Positions 45,321 to 57,282 of a DNA stretch of 64,000 nucleotides are shown piece by piece. The stretch spans positions 1,302,001-1,366,000 of the forward strand of contig JANTUC010000011.1 of NCBI GenBank assembly GCA_026873275.1, in the 5' to 3' direction. Made by a program: the position numbers and the translations under genes. Origin of the DNA: Pseudopithomyces maydicus. Taxonomy: Eukaryota > Ascomycota > Dothideomycetes > Pleosporales > Didymosphaeriaceae. Below the pieces are notes generated by a model. That model saw only the letters and a program-made list of their open reading frames with translations. It was not told where the DNA came from and did no database searches. How positions within the stretch are numbered: position 1 is the first letter of the stretch; each line of letters starts with the position of its first letter.

Positions 45321-47140
45321 ATGCCCCCCACGTGGAATATTTTCTCGACCCAAAAGCCGAAAATCTGTAAGTGCGATTACAGTATTAACTTAGCTGGTGG
45401 TATCTAACTTATATATCTTTAGGCGTGGATGATGATTTTCCATTACTACTCGATCTGACGATAGACGAGGCTTCACAAGCCCTCGCGGCCGGCCAAATCA
45501 GCTCTGAGCTCCTCGTAACGGCATATATCAAAAGGATTGAGGAAGCTTCGGAATTCAGAGCTGTTCTACAAATCAATCCTGATGTATTAAGCGATGCAAG
45601 AGACCTCGATGAAGAACGTATTCGTTCGGGAAGCCGAGGGTAAACATGATTTCAAGATTCTTAGATTTGACGACTTACATTGACAGTAAACTTCATGGAA
45701 TACCTATCCTAGTCAAAGATAACATCGTTACAAGTGACAACTTAGACGCGTCTGCGGGCTCATTTACTTTCCTAGGAGCAAAGCCGGCAGCCGAATCATC
45801 ACTCATAACTCGCCTGCGGAGAGCTGGCGCTTTGATTCTAGGAAAGACAAATTTATCCGAATGGTCTAACTTTCGGGGTCTTAATATAACCGCAGGTTGG
45901 AGTCCGCGAGGTGGCCAAACAATCGGTGCATACTATGCAAAAGCCTATCCCGAAGGCAGCAGCTCTGGGTCAGCGGTAGCGACGGCTTTAGGACTTTGCA
46001 TTGCATCCCTCGGAACAGAAGTAAGTACAAGCTTACTAAACTGGAATTCTATTGACGTTTTTGAAGACCGTAGGCAGCATCACGGATCCAGCTGAACTCA
46101 ATAACGTTGTAGGTTTCAAGCCTACTCGCGGTCTCGTCGCCACAGACAGCGTTATACCTATTTCAAAAAGGCAAGACGTGATTGGGACTCTTACAGTAAC
46201 GGTCAAAGATGCTGCACATCTACTCACGATAATGGCAGGACGGAGTGAAAAGGATGATCGAACTTGGAATATTCCACTGGAGCCTTTCTACGACTTCACC
46301 AGATTCTGCAGCAAAGATGCCAATCTAAAGAATATTACTATCGGCATACCACGCAACACGTTTGGGGATGATGTGCCTGCTCCTATCTTGACATCTTTCG
46401 AATCAGCACTAGACACGTTGAGGTCAGCAAAGGCACGGATTGTTGACAACGCCAATTTCAAAGGTGCCGAAGAGTTCAAGAGACTGAATGCAAAAGTCAA
46501 AGGAGTCGTCCGCTCTTCTGAGTACAACCGCGACATGAATGCATATGTTGCTACTTTGGAATCGAACCCAAACAACATCAAGTCAGTAGGAGATATCATC
46601 GCGTTCACTAAGAGCGATCCTCGGGAAGAATATCCTAAGCGTGATATCGGAAAGTTCTTGTGGACACAAGAGAAAGGAATTGATGTGAACAGTGCCAAAT
46701 ACAAAGAGATGGTGAACCAAGAGCTTTACTTCGGTGGGGAAGGTGGTATTCTCGGTGCAATGCAGGAGCACCAATTGGACATCCTAGCAGTTCCTTCGAC
46801 GTCGGGGATAGCTATTGACTTGGCGGCCAAAATGGGATTTCCGGTCATTACCGTCCCATTGGGATTCTGGCCCGCGGGAACCTCCGTGCAAGAGAAGGAC
46901 GGCCTTGTCAAGCGCGCCCCGGGAATCCCGTAAGCATGGGTCATTCTGAAATCTGACGGCTTGCTTACCTTTTGCAGCTATTGTCTGACGCTCATTACGA
47001 GAGCTTATTCCGATGAGAAATTGTTTCAGGTTGCATATGCTTTCGAGCAACTCGGAAAAGTGCGAAGTAGGGGTCCTCGGCCTTTCAAAACACCTGCAAC
47101 CGAGTTGAAGGATGTCCAACGAAATTTGACCAATAGCTGA
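45321..47140 (+). CDS. amidase-signature family hydrolase
   Basis: Five exons (45321-45366, 45423-45639, 45687-46020, 46067-46929, 46978-47140) with introns of 56, 47, 46 and 48 bp give 540 aa. The first exon is short (46 nt) and supplies MPPTWNIFSTQKPKI. The catalytic lysine is in ILVKDNIV (about Lys98), the Gly/Ser-rich signature is GSSSGSA (about 179-183), and the acyl-enzyme serine is in GTETVGSIT (about Ser203), where the usual TDGS aspartate is replaced by valine. The end of the protein has the AMID-family tail YCLTLITRAYSDEKLF. It hydrolyses amides with the Ser-Ser-Lys triad. Divergent neighbour: an isochorismatase-like hydrolase. Confidence 0.9.
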
Positions 47141-47611
47141 CTACACCACATGAAAAGTGGTGCAACCATATATAGAGTTTCTTATATTATGATACCAACG
47201 ATTCACCAAAGACTTTCTAGATTATGCAGATCACTGATAGTCGTGAGGCAGCCAACCGACAGTCAAGTACATGCATCCTGCAATGAAAGGCATCCATTAA
47301 TATCTATCGTCCTGTGATGATCTGTGATTGAAACTGCCGATTCTATGTCGTGCGCGTGTACACCTCTTATTTGATGTGCTACATGCAAATGTTGTGTTAC
47401 GTCATCACAACAGCACCTTCTTATCAGTGGCGCTCATACGTATGACCTACATTTGGGTCGGGTTAGTTGCCTAAAAGCAAAACGGTCATTCGTGGGGTTC
47501 ACTGGTTTGCCGAGCCGGGTTTGCACCCACAAATTCAGCCATGCCCATCAATGTCGGCCATGATTTTGAGATAGCCGACCGTGTCTTCATGAAATTTGTG
47601 TGCGATACATC
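47141..47611. other. intergenic region
   Basis: About 470 bp between the amidase 3' end and the NLR start. No gene supported. Confidence 0.5.
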
Positions 47612-50600
47612 ATGGATGATATACGTATAGAGATGTGAGTTTTAGTAGCCTTTTGACAAATCACGACTTGCGAGTAACTGATTTTACAAGCGACAAACTT
47701 CTCTGTGACCAATGGAAGGGTGAAATTGGAATTTGTTGTGAATCCTTAGAGCGCGATGACTTTAAGCAAGTCTCATTATTCAATTCCTGGGATGATTTGC
47801 AAACCCAGATCAAGAACAAACATAGTAGTGTGCCAATTCACCAAGAGTTTGCAATACTTGAACCAGGCTTAACAAAGTTGAGGACCTTCACTGACTACCA
47901 CCTTCGTCGACTTGTACCGACATTGGAAACGTCACTATTCTGGGGTTTGGTCAGGCTACTTATTAAGGTTTGTAATGTAGCGAGCCATAAAATATAGTGT
48001 ACTAAGTATTTTAAAGCTGTCCCAACAAGAAACTTGCGCTGTACCTCGCGTACCGCGGATGCTGAGGGAACTTTGTCATCATATCGGCCTACTCAACAAC
48101 TATTGCGCTGAGCTTCAAGGCTACGCAGAACAACTCAAAGAGGCAACTGTCGAATCTGCACTTGGATACTTGGCCTTCGTCTCTTACACTATCAAGTTTC
48201 TACGCTGCGACATTGTTTACATGACCTTGGGTGAGTTAAACAACACTTATAGAATCGCTGGCACTGATATAAAATTCGTCAAAGGACATACGCATGAACA
48301 CGAGTGGAAACCTCTAGAGCTTCGATTTTCGGACGCCAAGCGAGTGCTCAAGGCTTCAATCTCTCGTATCGAGACCCTCGCAAAACTTGCAGAGCGGTCT
48401 GACAGGATGGATGAGAGTTTTCGAAGAACATCTGACACGGTCACACTCTCTAAACAGACATCCCGGCCTGAAGAGTATGCCAAGCTACCATGTGTCGTGC
48501 TACCCAAAGTTCGAACAAAACACGTCTTCGATCGCAGTGACTTTATCAAGATAATGGAAAACTTCTTTGACGAAGAAGATCCTAAACGAGGGTTTCGGTC
48601 ACTCGCGATTTACGGTCTCGGTGGTGTGGGTAAAACCTCAGTAGCTTTGAAGTACGCGGAGTCTAGATGGCAGCAAGGCAAACTGGATGCTTTGCTTTGG
48701 GTTCATAGTGAGAAGTTAGTATCGATCCGGCACAGCTTTACAGAGATTGCTCTGCGACTCAAGCTTCCTGATGCACGAGCTGGAGATGATGAAGAGAACC
48801 ATGCCCTCGTTCTGAGCTGGCTGCAATACACTCGTAAGTCCTCAATATAGAGCTTGATAGATCATTGCTCACTTTTAACAAGAATGCCGATGGCTCATAG
48901 TGTATGATAATGCAGAGAGCACTGACTTGATACGATCACATTGGCCAGCATCAAATCGGGGACAAGCCCTTATCACTACTCGTAATCATTCATTTGCATT
49001 TGAACCCGCGGAACAAGGACTGGAAATTCCCACATGGGATACTGATACGGGTTCACGATTTCTTATACATCTTTTGTCTACGGATATTAGTGAAGTATTC
49101 AGAGATGGTGAGGCTAGTTCTGCACAGGAGTTATCTAAGAGATTAAGCGGCCATGCCCTTGCTATATCGAGCGTGGCTGGACTGATTCACCGGCGTAGGT
49201 GGTCCGTCAGTGAGTTTATGAAGATATACAATCAACACCCTGGTGTGTTGCAGGAAGATCGTAGCAAAAGTTCCATCAATGCCATTTGGGATCTTTCGTT
49301 CAAATCGCTAGACCCAGACAGTCATGCGATGCTGGGAGTCCTCTGCTTTCTGGCTCCAGATGGTATTCCCCAGTCTCTGTTCGAACCTCAAAACCCGGAA
49401 ACCTTTCCGGAGAGACTTCGCTTCTGTTCCAACTACCTACGGTATGTTCCTATCTCTACACAAATCCATCACTTACCAATGTATAATACCACAGTTTCTC
49501 CGATGCCACAGAGAACCTCCTCACGCTAGCTCTAGTAAAGAGAGACAAAGACTCTCGTACTTTCTCTTTGCATAGGCTTGTGCAGTTATCTTACAAGTCA
49601 TACCTCACCAATGAAGGAAGACAGCAAAGCTTCAATGATGCCGCGATTATCGTCTCACAGGCTTTCCCTAGACGCGATTCAAATATTGCGCAGCTTTACT
49701 TGATGTGGGAAAAATGTGCTAGGTATTTACAACATGTCCTTTATCTCAAGGATTGCTTTCGTGAGGAGCGAAAGGGGAATCCAACGTTCACAGCACCGAA
49801 GACTTACTGTGATCTCAACAATCAATGCCAGAGGTACCTATATCCCAGCCCATGTTTGCTTGTACTAAAGTCAGATAGATATCTTCTCGAAATCAATGCT
49901 TACGAAGACTTAAATGACCTCATTGAAGTCAATCGAATGGCTCTGGAATCGCTTCCACTTATCGATCAGGCAATAGGATTACAGGGCTCCCTGACTTCCC
50001 ATACTGGTCAACTACTGATTCGCCTCGGTAATCCTGCTGAGGGGGTGAAATGGTTAAAAAAGTCCTACGAGATACGAAGCCACGATCATCCTTTTAACCC
50101 ACGTGAATCAGCGTGGGCGGCAGAAAATGCAGGAAACGGGATTGCTACCCTGAATGACTTTCCCGAAGCAATTGTGTGGCTGAAACGTGCCCGAGACCAT
50201 TGGCTGGAGTGGTCTTGTAAACAAGAGGTGGGAACTGGAGAATGGCCAGCGTGTATCAAGAAAAGCATGGGCTTAGCTTTCGCCTGGGCAGGCGAATTAC
50301 ACGAAGCTCGAAAAATTAGCTTATCAGCCTTGGAGCAAATTGAATCGACGCAGCCATATAATTGGGCCATGGCAGCATAGTAAGTCCATTTTTCTCAATT
50401 CACTGAGGATCATCATCTTACTATACTATTTTTCAACTAGTTCATTGCATTTATCTGTTCAGGGCGCTGACGATTAAGTACTCACTTTGCGCTCGGAACA
50501 ATCGACCGTCTTGATCGACGCTTAGAAGAAGCTGAGGCGCATTTCATGGAAGCTCAACATTTGTGGTGGAAAGGCGATCAACTTCGCACTGATCCTTTTA

Positions 50601-50953
50601 ACGCTGCATGCATGTACAGACTAGGCTGTACAGCCCTTGATCAAGGTAAACTCGAGGCCGCTAAGTAAGTCGTGCAATTTTAGAAGCCATTATGAGCTCT
50701 TCTAAATTTCATCAGCAAACATTTACGGGATGCGTTGGTGGTCACCGAAATGCGGAAAGACAGAATGACGGCAGAGCATAGCCGTTGTCTTTTTAAACTA
50801 TCTGAAGTGTTAGAGCAAGAACCGAGAGATCAGGATGAAGCTCACATATATCGTGAGGAAGCTGAACGACTTCTGCGCCTACGCCTTCCTAAAACACAAA
50901 CTCCAGGCCTGGAAAGTACGTATGACTCCTTGATTAATGTTTTATGGCGTTAG
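47612..50953 (+). CDS. NB-ARC/TPR NLR-like protein (STAND ATPase) with DUF7708-like N-terminus
   Basis: Eight exons (47612-47634, 47691-47967, 48017-48833, 48883-49441, 49495-49833, 49879-50379, 50479-50664, 50716-50953) whose phases all agree give 979 aa. Residues 1-230 are helix-rich and resemble the DUF7708-type N-terminal domain of fungal NLRs (SLFWGLVRLLIK). The nucleotide-binding core has the Walker A GLGGVGKTS (from about residue 300), the kinase-2 strand WLIVYDNA and the RNBS-B-like ALITTRN. A winged helix region (INAIWDLSFKSLDPDSHAM) leads into helical TPR-like repeats from about residue 590 to 960. This is the standard fungal STAND layout, in which ligand binding by the repeats releases an oligomeric effector. 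The exon-5/6 intron (49834-49878, 45 bp) has no stop. Confidence 0.9.
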
Positions 50954-51212
50954 CTTTTCTCATTATCTCTTGTTCTTTCTTATCGCAGAATTTACATTGG
51001 GTAATCACTTAATCACTCTTGTTTGTGGAGGATATTGCACAAATTGTACGGTTTATATTCACACAAATTGAAATAAAATTCAATTTCATTTCTTAAACGC
51101 CTTATACAATACAACTGTAGCATCAACGATTGAATGAATAGATCGTATTGCCTTGATCAACACCGATTCACTTCAAGTGGAAAACCCATGAGAATGAGCT
51201 TCCAAAACGCTT

Positions 51213-51389
51213 TCACTTCTGTTCCTCCTCTGAGCTGAAGAGATCAATCTCGCGTGGTTTCTGAGGGAGGCTGCCTTGTCTCGCACGAATCAGGGAGATC
51301 GGCTTCTGGAGAGGGTTGGCATTGGAAGAATTATCAGCCTTGTACCACTTTTTCCAAGGTTGACTGAGTGCGGTTGTGGGAGTATCCAT
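51213..51389 (-). CDS. small conserved-looking ORF, 58 aa, function unknown
   Basis: An ATG at 51389 opens 58 codons beginning MDTPTTALSQPWKKWYKADN, with a Pro/Lys/Arg-rich middle (LQKPISLIRARQG) and an acidic end (LFSSEEEQK). No signal peptide or membrane span. Composition differs from the A+T-rich surroundings, which mildly favours coding. It lies between the NLR and the membrane-anchored gene, on the other strand. Confidence 0.4.
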   Translation of the reverse strand: MDTPTTALSQPWKKWYKADNSSNANPLQKPISLIRARQGSLPQKPREIDLFSSEEEQK

Positions 51390-52188
51390 GTGATCTTTTC
51401 GTAGTGTTACTGTACGTATTATTGGACTTAGATCTTGTGTTATGAATGCGAGTAGAGTGGTTGCTTCCTACCTGAAGGAATTGTGAAAGGAACAAGAAAC
51501 GTGGGTTGGAGTTGGCCCTATCTTCAGAAACTCACCGGAAATTTGTAGGCCTTACCCAATTTTGAGCCGCATGGCATATTGCTCGGGTATACGCGCATTG
51601 TCGACCCCTCTTTTATGATTCCGATATATTATGGCTGCTGACAGACCATTCATATTTCTGTAGGTTATCTTCTTGCATGCTTTCCTGCAACCACCGCGCA
51701 CTCCATCCGCCTGATTGAGGCATGTGAAATTCGTATCACAAGATTAAAGGACGGCATGAGGCGGGTAAAGAGTTGTATGGGATATTGACGGAATAAGTAA
51801 AGTGCATATCAGCCTTGTAATGCAGTCGTAAGCATGGAATACGCAGGTTTCGCAGCCGCACGTATTTTATCAAAACGATCTTCAAGCACGGCAATCGCTT
51901 CATTACACATCGCCCATGCAGCGGACTGGACGCCGTGTAAAGTAGTACGCAGCCTTGTTCTACATGCGAAGCCTTGTTCTGCATTTTATTAAAGAAGCCG
52001 TAGAACCAGTGTTACAGAGACACGACACGACCAAGAAGCAGCAACTGTAACGAAAAGGTTGCACACAAAACTTTAATTATTTTTTCGATCAGAGAAATCA
52101 CGACACAGTGGGCCAACACCCACGCCACTACCCGCTAGATTGCTTTCTGGACACGACGCTATCACCCAAGCACATCAGCACTGACGCT
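51390..52188. other. intergenic region
   Basis: About 800 bp holding the promoter of the 58-aa ORF and that of the gene at 52189. One minus-strand frame of 82 codons (51736-51984) has no domain support. Confidence 0.45.
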
Positions 52189-53583
52189 ATGCCCTCAAAC
52201 CTTGCCAAAGACGTTGAGATGCAACAACTTCAAACAGAAGCCAAGTATGTCTCATTGGAGGGTAGGCACATGGATTACCTACAATCTCTGTTTGGACTCT
52301 CCAAGGATGAGATCCGTCAATGGCCTGGAATATCGATTTATTGTCGGTATCTGGAGCTCTGCTTCCAGCCGCTTCTGTCGCAGGATTACTCCTCTCTGTG
52401 GAAGGCTATCGGTAAAATCCCTCCCGGATCGGAAAGGGACTGCTGGACATGGGTCACTGATGCTGTGGTCATCATGCGGGCTATGGAGGACGCTGATAGC
52501 AGCATTGAAGACATATGGAACTCCCTAATTAAGCCCAGAAACTCGACTAAGCTTGATGTTCAGCAAAAGGCAGCTTGCCACCTAGCGGTATTTGCGGTCT
52601 TGTGCTGGGGTACCATGATTCTTCAACCCCGGCTCGATTCGATTAGCCTGAGCGGCACCCCCACTCTGATGGTGCTTGAACAAGGGTCTGGTGAGTCAGG
52701 TCTTAACATACACTCGGTGCGCCGACCCATGCCAGCCCTCTTTCGTCATTTTGGACGAATCATCTCCACAACAGGACACCACACCGCAACACTGCATGTT
52801 GCGAGTTTGAATTACGCTTCGCTGAAGATGATCGGTAAGGTCAGCCTTGTTTGGACCAATAGTCTGAGCAAACACCTCGACTTTGACGCCGCCAACCGTC
52901 GATTGCCAATCTTCAAGTTTCCGAGTTTCTGTGCACTAAGCACATACAATCGCCAAGCAACGCCAATCTTCGAAGGGTGAGTTCTTATCACTGTCTTGGC
53001 ACAACAGCCCGCTAACATATCCAATAGATTGGTTCGTACATTGTATGCCTCAAAGGATGAAGATGCAAGGGATCAAGTCGACATATCTGCATTACATCAA
53101 GAGGTTCTCATGACATATCGTTTACTCTTCGGGCAAAGCCGTGGTTCACGATCAATGGCCAAGGCTGAGTTGAAGAAATTATCGGACGGTGATGAAGAAT
53201 ATGATCATCTGCTCGATATACTATGTACTCGACCATACGATAGTAAAATTAGCGCACTGCCTTCCTCCCTGTGGCCAGTAACATGTCGTAATTATGAAAA
53301 CAACCTACAGGAAGGAAGTGCATATAGTGCGCAAGATGATTTCCCCATGTTTGGGCAACGGCTCGCAAAGCTGCAGGACTTTAGCCTTCGACAGCAGCCA
53401 CACAGGCTGCGAGACTTGTGGCGAGATCGTAGGAACCCACTGCAATGGTACACGTTCTGGGCAGTCTTGATCTTCGGTGGCATTTCTATTGCTATCGCAC
53501 TCCTCCAATTGGCGGTTGGCGTGGCACAATTAGTAGCGAGTGTAATGTTATCTTCAGGATGTTCATGCATTGACAGCAAGTAG
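52189..53583 (+). CDS. hypothetical protein with C-terminal transmembrane anchor, 447 aa
   Basis: Exons 52189-52976 and 53028-53583 around a 51-bp intron (donor GTGAGT, acceptor CAATAG) give 447 aa. ATG 52189 is the first in frame (MPSNLAKDVEMQQLQ). The first 380 residues are soluble, alpha-helical in look, with Trp-rich blocks (ERDCWTWVTDAVVIM, WGTMILQPRL) but no recognised domain. A single strong membrane span near the end (about residues 405-435, WYTFWAVLIFGGISIAIALLQLAVGVAQLV) is followed by a short tail, so most of the protein faces the cytosol. This N-out-of-membrane layout with a tail anchor recurs in fungal families of unknown role. It follows the NLR in the same orientation. Confidence 0.78.
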
Positions 53584-53829
53584 GCAATCAAGTCTTACAC
53601 GCCTAGGCGATTTTGCAGAGAGGTGGGTGCGATGTTTTCTATGTAGACGCATGCACATTCCGGGACATGCATACGCAGCTGTAATTTCTTTCCTGGTGAA
53701 TTCTTGTATTTTATCTCACGAGTATCATAAAATAGGGGCTTCATTATTTTTAACACCTTGCACTGGTACACTGAGTTGACACGGTGTCGACTGAAACTCC
53801 GTGTTCACATTCACACAACTGCCCAAATC

Positions 53830-54866
53830 ATGAAACCAGCCACTGCTACCGCAACCATACAATATCTTGCGCGCCAGAAACTCTATGATACAGAGAAGCC
53901 ATATTCTGCAGAGTTTGAGATTCCAGAGGAGGAAGGAAGAAAACGGACGAACTACGTTCTATCAGCAGAGCAAGTAGATGTTGAAACAATTCAGTCCTGC
54001 AACGACCATACACTTGATGCCAACGGTTTTTGCATCCTCAAGGTTGAACGTACCTTGGTGCGATACGATGCACTTTCAGATCTTCAGGCTGCTGAATCTG
54101 AGTACATAGATGAACTTACAGCTATTCTTCGTCAAAAGTTCCCATACTATGTAAGACTGGAAGCCATAGAATGTGTAGTAAGTTCCGAGTTACTGAATGT
54201 GCGAGTTAGTATTGCTAATGCAAGATTGTTTCTTGGTGACACAGGTTCGTAAACGTGATGAAAGATTCCCCTCAGAAAATGTGGTTGTTGTGACACACGA
54301 GCAACCAGCTGTTCTTGCACACAGTGACTACTCTGTCGATGGAGCTATCATGCAACTGCAGGCTTCTTTTCCGGGACAAGAAGCTTATTTCAAGAGCAGA
54401 GAATATGATATGATTAAGTAAGAGAGATACCATTACTGGTAGGAAATCGACATCTGAAACCGTGACATAGTGTTTGGTGGCCTCTCGCTGGGCCAAACGA
54501 TGATTGGCCTTTGGCACTTTGTGACTACACGTCTATTGATGTTGAGAATGACATCGTGGTTGCAGACATTTTGCATTCTAACAGGATCGGGGAAAACCAG
54601 TTGCTCTATCCAAATCTTCGTCACCGATGGTTTTACGTTCCATCACAGACTCCAAATGACTTGATAGTCTTCCGAAATGTTGATTCCACTGGAAAGCGTG
54701 CAAGTGAGTATTCCTATAAATCAATAAGATGACTGTCTACATTGCTCTCATTATGACAATTTTCTAACTGTGATTCTTAGAAGCATTCCACTGCGCATTC
54801 CTGAACCCAGAAGCCAAGGGACCACCCAGAACAAGTTGTGAAGTGCGCTTTGTAGCCTTTCGATGA
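53830..54866 (+). CDS. CmcJ/AsaB-like oxygenase (GA4-desaturase/hydroxylase family)
   Basis: Four exons (53830-54177, 54245-54417, 54471-54703, 54781-54866) with introns of 67, 53 and 77 bp give 279 aa. The conserved blocks of the CmcJ/AsaB family are all present: VVVVTHEQPAVLAHSDYS (about 130-146, probable metal-ligand HxD), the NVWWPLAGPNDDWPLALCD block in exon 3, HRWFYVPSQTPND, NVDSTGKRA, and the end PEAKGPPRTSCEVRFVAF. In known pathways members catalyse hydroxylation/desaturation of peptide-derived or beta-lactam scaffolds (CmcJ with CmcI in cephamycin, AsaB in aspergillic acid). It is convergent with an ATP-grasp gene (92 bp between stops). Confidence 0.88.
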
Positions 54867-54958
54867 CATGTTCGTGCGGAATCTGGAAAAGGCAACAGAA
54901 TATATTAGTGTAATTTAACCATCTATGGAAGCAGACCCTAGTTGTATTGATGACCACT

Positions 54959-56335
54959 CTACTCGCCACATACCAATTGTTCTATCGCTCCACAGGTCTT
55001 CTTCAATGACTCTATGTTTTTGTCGCCCACCGCCAGGCAAGCAAGTGAATTTGTATTCCCTGGACTGGAGTACCACGCCAGCACGATGATCTGACCAATA
55101 TTGAGTTGCGACTCGAAGCATTGAGTGAAGTGTGCCCGGCTTTTGTGGATTTCCATGACTGGTAGTGTACATGCACAGTCAAACTCCAAAGTCTCGACAA
55201 AGTGCTTTCGCAAGCAGCCTAGAATGAAACTTCCAGTCGGGCGAGGATTTAGATCAACAATGTTTTGTTCTCCGCCTTCATCTGTCATGATATCAATTCC
55301 AGCGGGACCATGGTAGCCACGAGAATGGAGGTATGTGGCGGCTTTCTGCATGATTGTTGCAAACAATTTTCCAAAGTTGTTCTGAGCTGAATAGATTATC
55401 CTGCCTCCCTCCCAATGTCCAGAGGTGGAAATTATTTGCTCGCATGCACTTGAGAAGCGCGCTGTGCCATCGTATGTGACAAAGAAATTGATGTTCGTTG
55501 CTGTTCCGGGAAGGAGTTTCGTCAAAATCAGACTGTAGGGATTCAGGTATGCGTTTCCCTCATACAGAGTAGGTAGGTCTGTCTGAAGGTGCTCCCCGAT
55601 CTCATTTTCCACATTTGTGTGATCTTCAGATGTTCGTACGATGTAAACAGCTTTACCACCCCCAGCGGAATTGCACTTCAGAACAAAAGGAGGCACTTGG
55701 TCGCGGATGATACCGATCGCTCGGGACACCTCTTCGCCGACGGTCGGATTACTTGGGGCAGTTCCAGAAAAGCAAAAATCCACGACTTGTGCCTTTGGAG
55801 TTGGTAGGCCGGAAAAAGCAAGTGCACGCTTGGAAAGAAGATCATAGTGGGTGTCAAGGTCATTATAATGGCGCAGCGACTGGACACCATCGGCGGGGAG
55901 GAATGGAATGATTTGAGAGTCTCCAATTATGTCTTGCGCCTCAGAAAGTGAATCGCACAAAACGGGATTGAAGCGGGTTTCTGAAGCGATTACTCCGATT
56001 GTCCTCTCGAGATCGCCTTGTACATTTTCAAAATTCTTGTTCTCTTGTTCACCGTCTGCATCATTCTTCCTGAAGAAAATAACACGCATTCGCCCGAGCA
56101 TCCATGCCATACGCTGGGGCATAAGGACTAAATTGGTAACTGGATCGGTATCGCGGACAGCCGATCGCCATTGCTGAAAGACATACTTGATATTGTGTTC
56201 GATAGAGGAATCAAGACAGGCCCCCGATATGGGATTGTATGCCACAAAAATTCTCTCTTGTGGCAAGATGTTGTTCCGTAGATCCTCTGCCGCGAAAAAG
56301 TCACACAAAGTGTCCTCTAGAAGTATTGAGATCAT
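54959..56335 (-). CDS. ATP-grasp carboxylate-amine ligase-like protein
   Basis: Single exon, 458 aa, with ATG 56335 chosen as it starts the conserved part (MISILLEDTLCDFF). Residues 160-370 form the ATP-grasp core: a substrate/lid region, the ATP-binding Lys-Gly loop PPFVLKCNSAGGGKAVYIV (about 215-233), GYHGPAGIDIM and the metal-binding DLNPRPTGSF (about 361-370). ATP-grasp enzymes join a carboxylate to an amine, thiol or imine through an acyl-phosphate. No carrier domain is attached and no signal peptide is present, so the substrates are probably free acids. The convergent neighbour is a CmcJ/AsaB-like oxygenase, suggesting a short biosynthetic unit. Confidence 0.9.
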   Translation of the reverse strand: MISILLEDTLCDFFAAEDLRNNILPQERIFVAYNPISGACLDSSIEHNIKYVFQQWRSAVRDTDPVTNLVLMPQRMAWMLGRMRVIFFRKNDADGEQENKNFENVQGDLERTIGVIASETRFNPVLCDSLSEAQDIIGDSQIIPFLPADGVQSLRHYNDLDTHYDLLSKRALAFSGLPTPKAQVVDFCFSGTAPSNPTVGEEVSRAIGIIRDQVPPFVLKCNSAGGGKAVYIVRTSEDHTNVENEIGEHLQTDLPTLYEGNAYLNPYSLILTKLLPGTATNINFFVTYDGTARFSSACEQIISTSGHWEGGRIIYSAQNNFGKLFATIMQKAATYLHSRGYHGPAGIDIMTDEGGEQNIVDLNPRPTGSFILGCLRKHFVETLEFDCACTLPVMEIHKSRAHFTQCFESQLNIGQIIVLAWYSSPGNTNSLACLAVGDKNIESLKKTCGAIEQLVCGE

Positions 56336-57282
56336 GATCGTGGGCGAACAATTCAAAGTTGCATCTAGTAAAAAATTAAATTTTATACTCGTTATGAGAA
56401 TTATACATGTAGAGTGGTATCGTATACGTAACACAAGATATGCAGTGAGGCAAATGTTGCAACTTATCTGCAGCTGACAGGTCCCTCTACCATATCAATG
56501 CGTGATCAGCCGCCACATGAACGCCACCCGAAATTTGAGTCCTCCGAAAATTAATAGATTGTTCACCGGAATATCTTAGACATTGACCGGCATCTAATCA
56601 ACATACCTGTCATTGGCCTTCTTAATGTCACTGGGTATGGCTTACTTTGTTTTACAACAGATTACGTCCACCCCTGCCTTTTATCAAGAATCGCCATAGT
56701 GGGACCCAAACACGAGGCTATAGAAATATATCTGTGGATTCAGATTTGACGTTCTAGAGTGCTTTATCATTGTATACAAGAACCGTACACCAATTTTACA
56801 TGATAACTGCGGCTATCAAAGAGACTCAATTCACTTCGCTCACAGAAGACCTTAAGGCCATGTGATGTGAAGTATGCGTGAACAGGTAGTCTCTCTTGAA
56901 AACGTATCCTTTGATACGACATACCATGTAAAAATAGAACATAGCAGATTGATATATATGTAGCCAGAATGAAGACGGGATCTATAATAGAAGCTCTGAA
57001 AAAATTCCCGCACCTGTGTCATCATAGATAGATTCCAATGTCACACAACAATGAACTAGTCTCACGCATAGCAAAGCGAAAAGTTTTAATGAGGTAAGAC
57101 TAAGTTTTCGTATTGAAACGATGATTATATGGGTATCAACAAGCCTTTATTGTAGAAAGGTTGAAAACTCCTCCTGTATCCGAAACAGACCATGCATAGC
57201 GAAAAGCGAGAAAAGTTCAAGGGAATTAGCAAAGGCAACCGGGAAAACGAAAACGGCATTTCAAGACTTGCTATAAAACACC
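56336..57282. other. A+T-rich intergenic region
   Basis: About 950 bp between the ATP-grasp start and the DUF6604-like gene 3' end. No gene supported. Confidence 0.5.

Noticed and set aside
47505..47535. A GGGTTTGCACCC hairpin considered as a tRNA T-arm
   Set aside because: The invariant TTCRA of a B box is missing and no cloverleaf can be completed.
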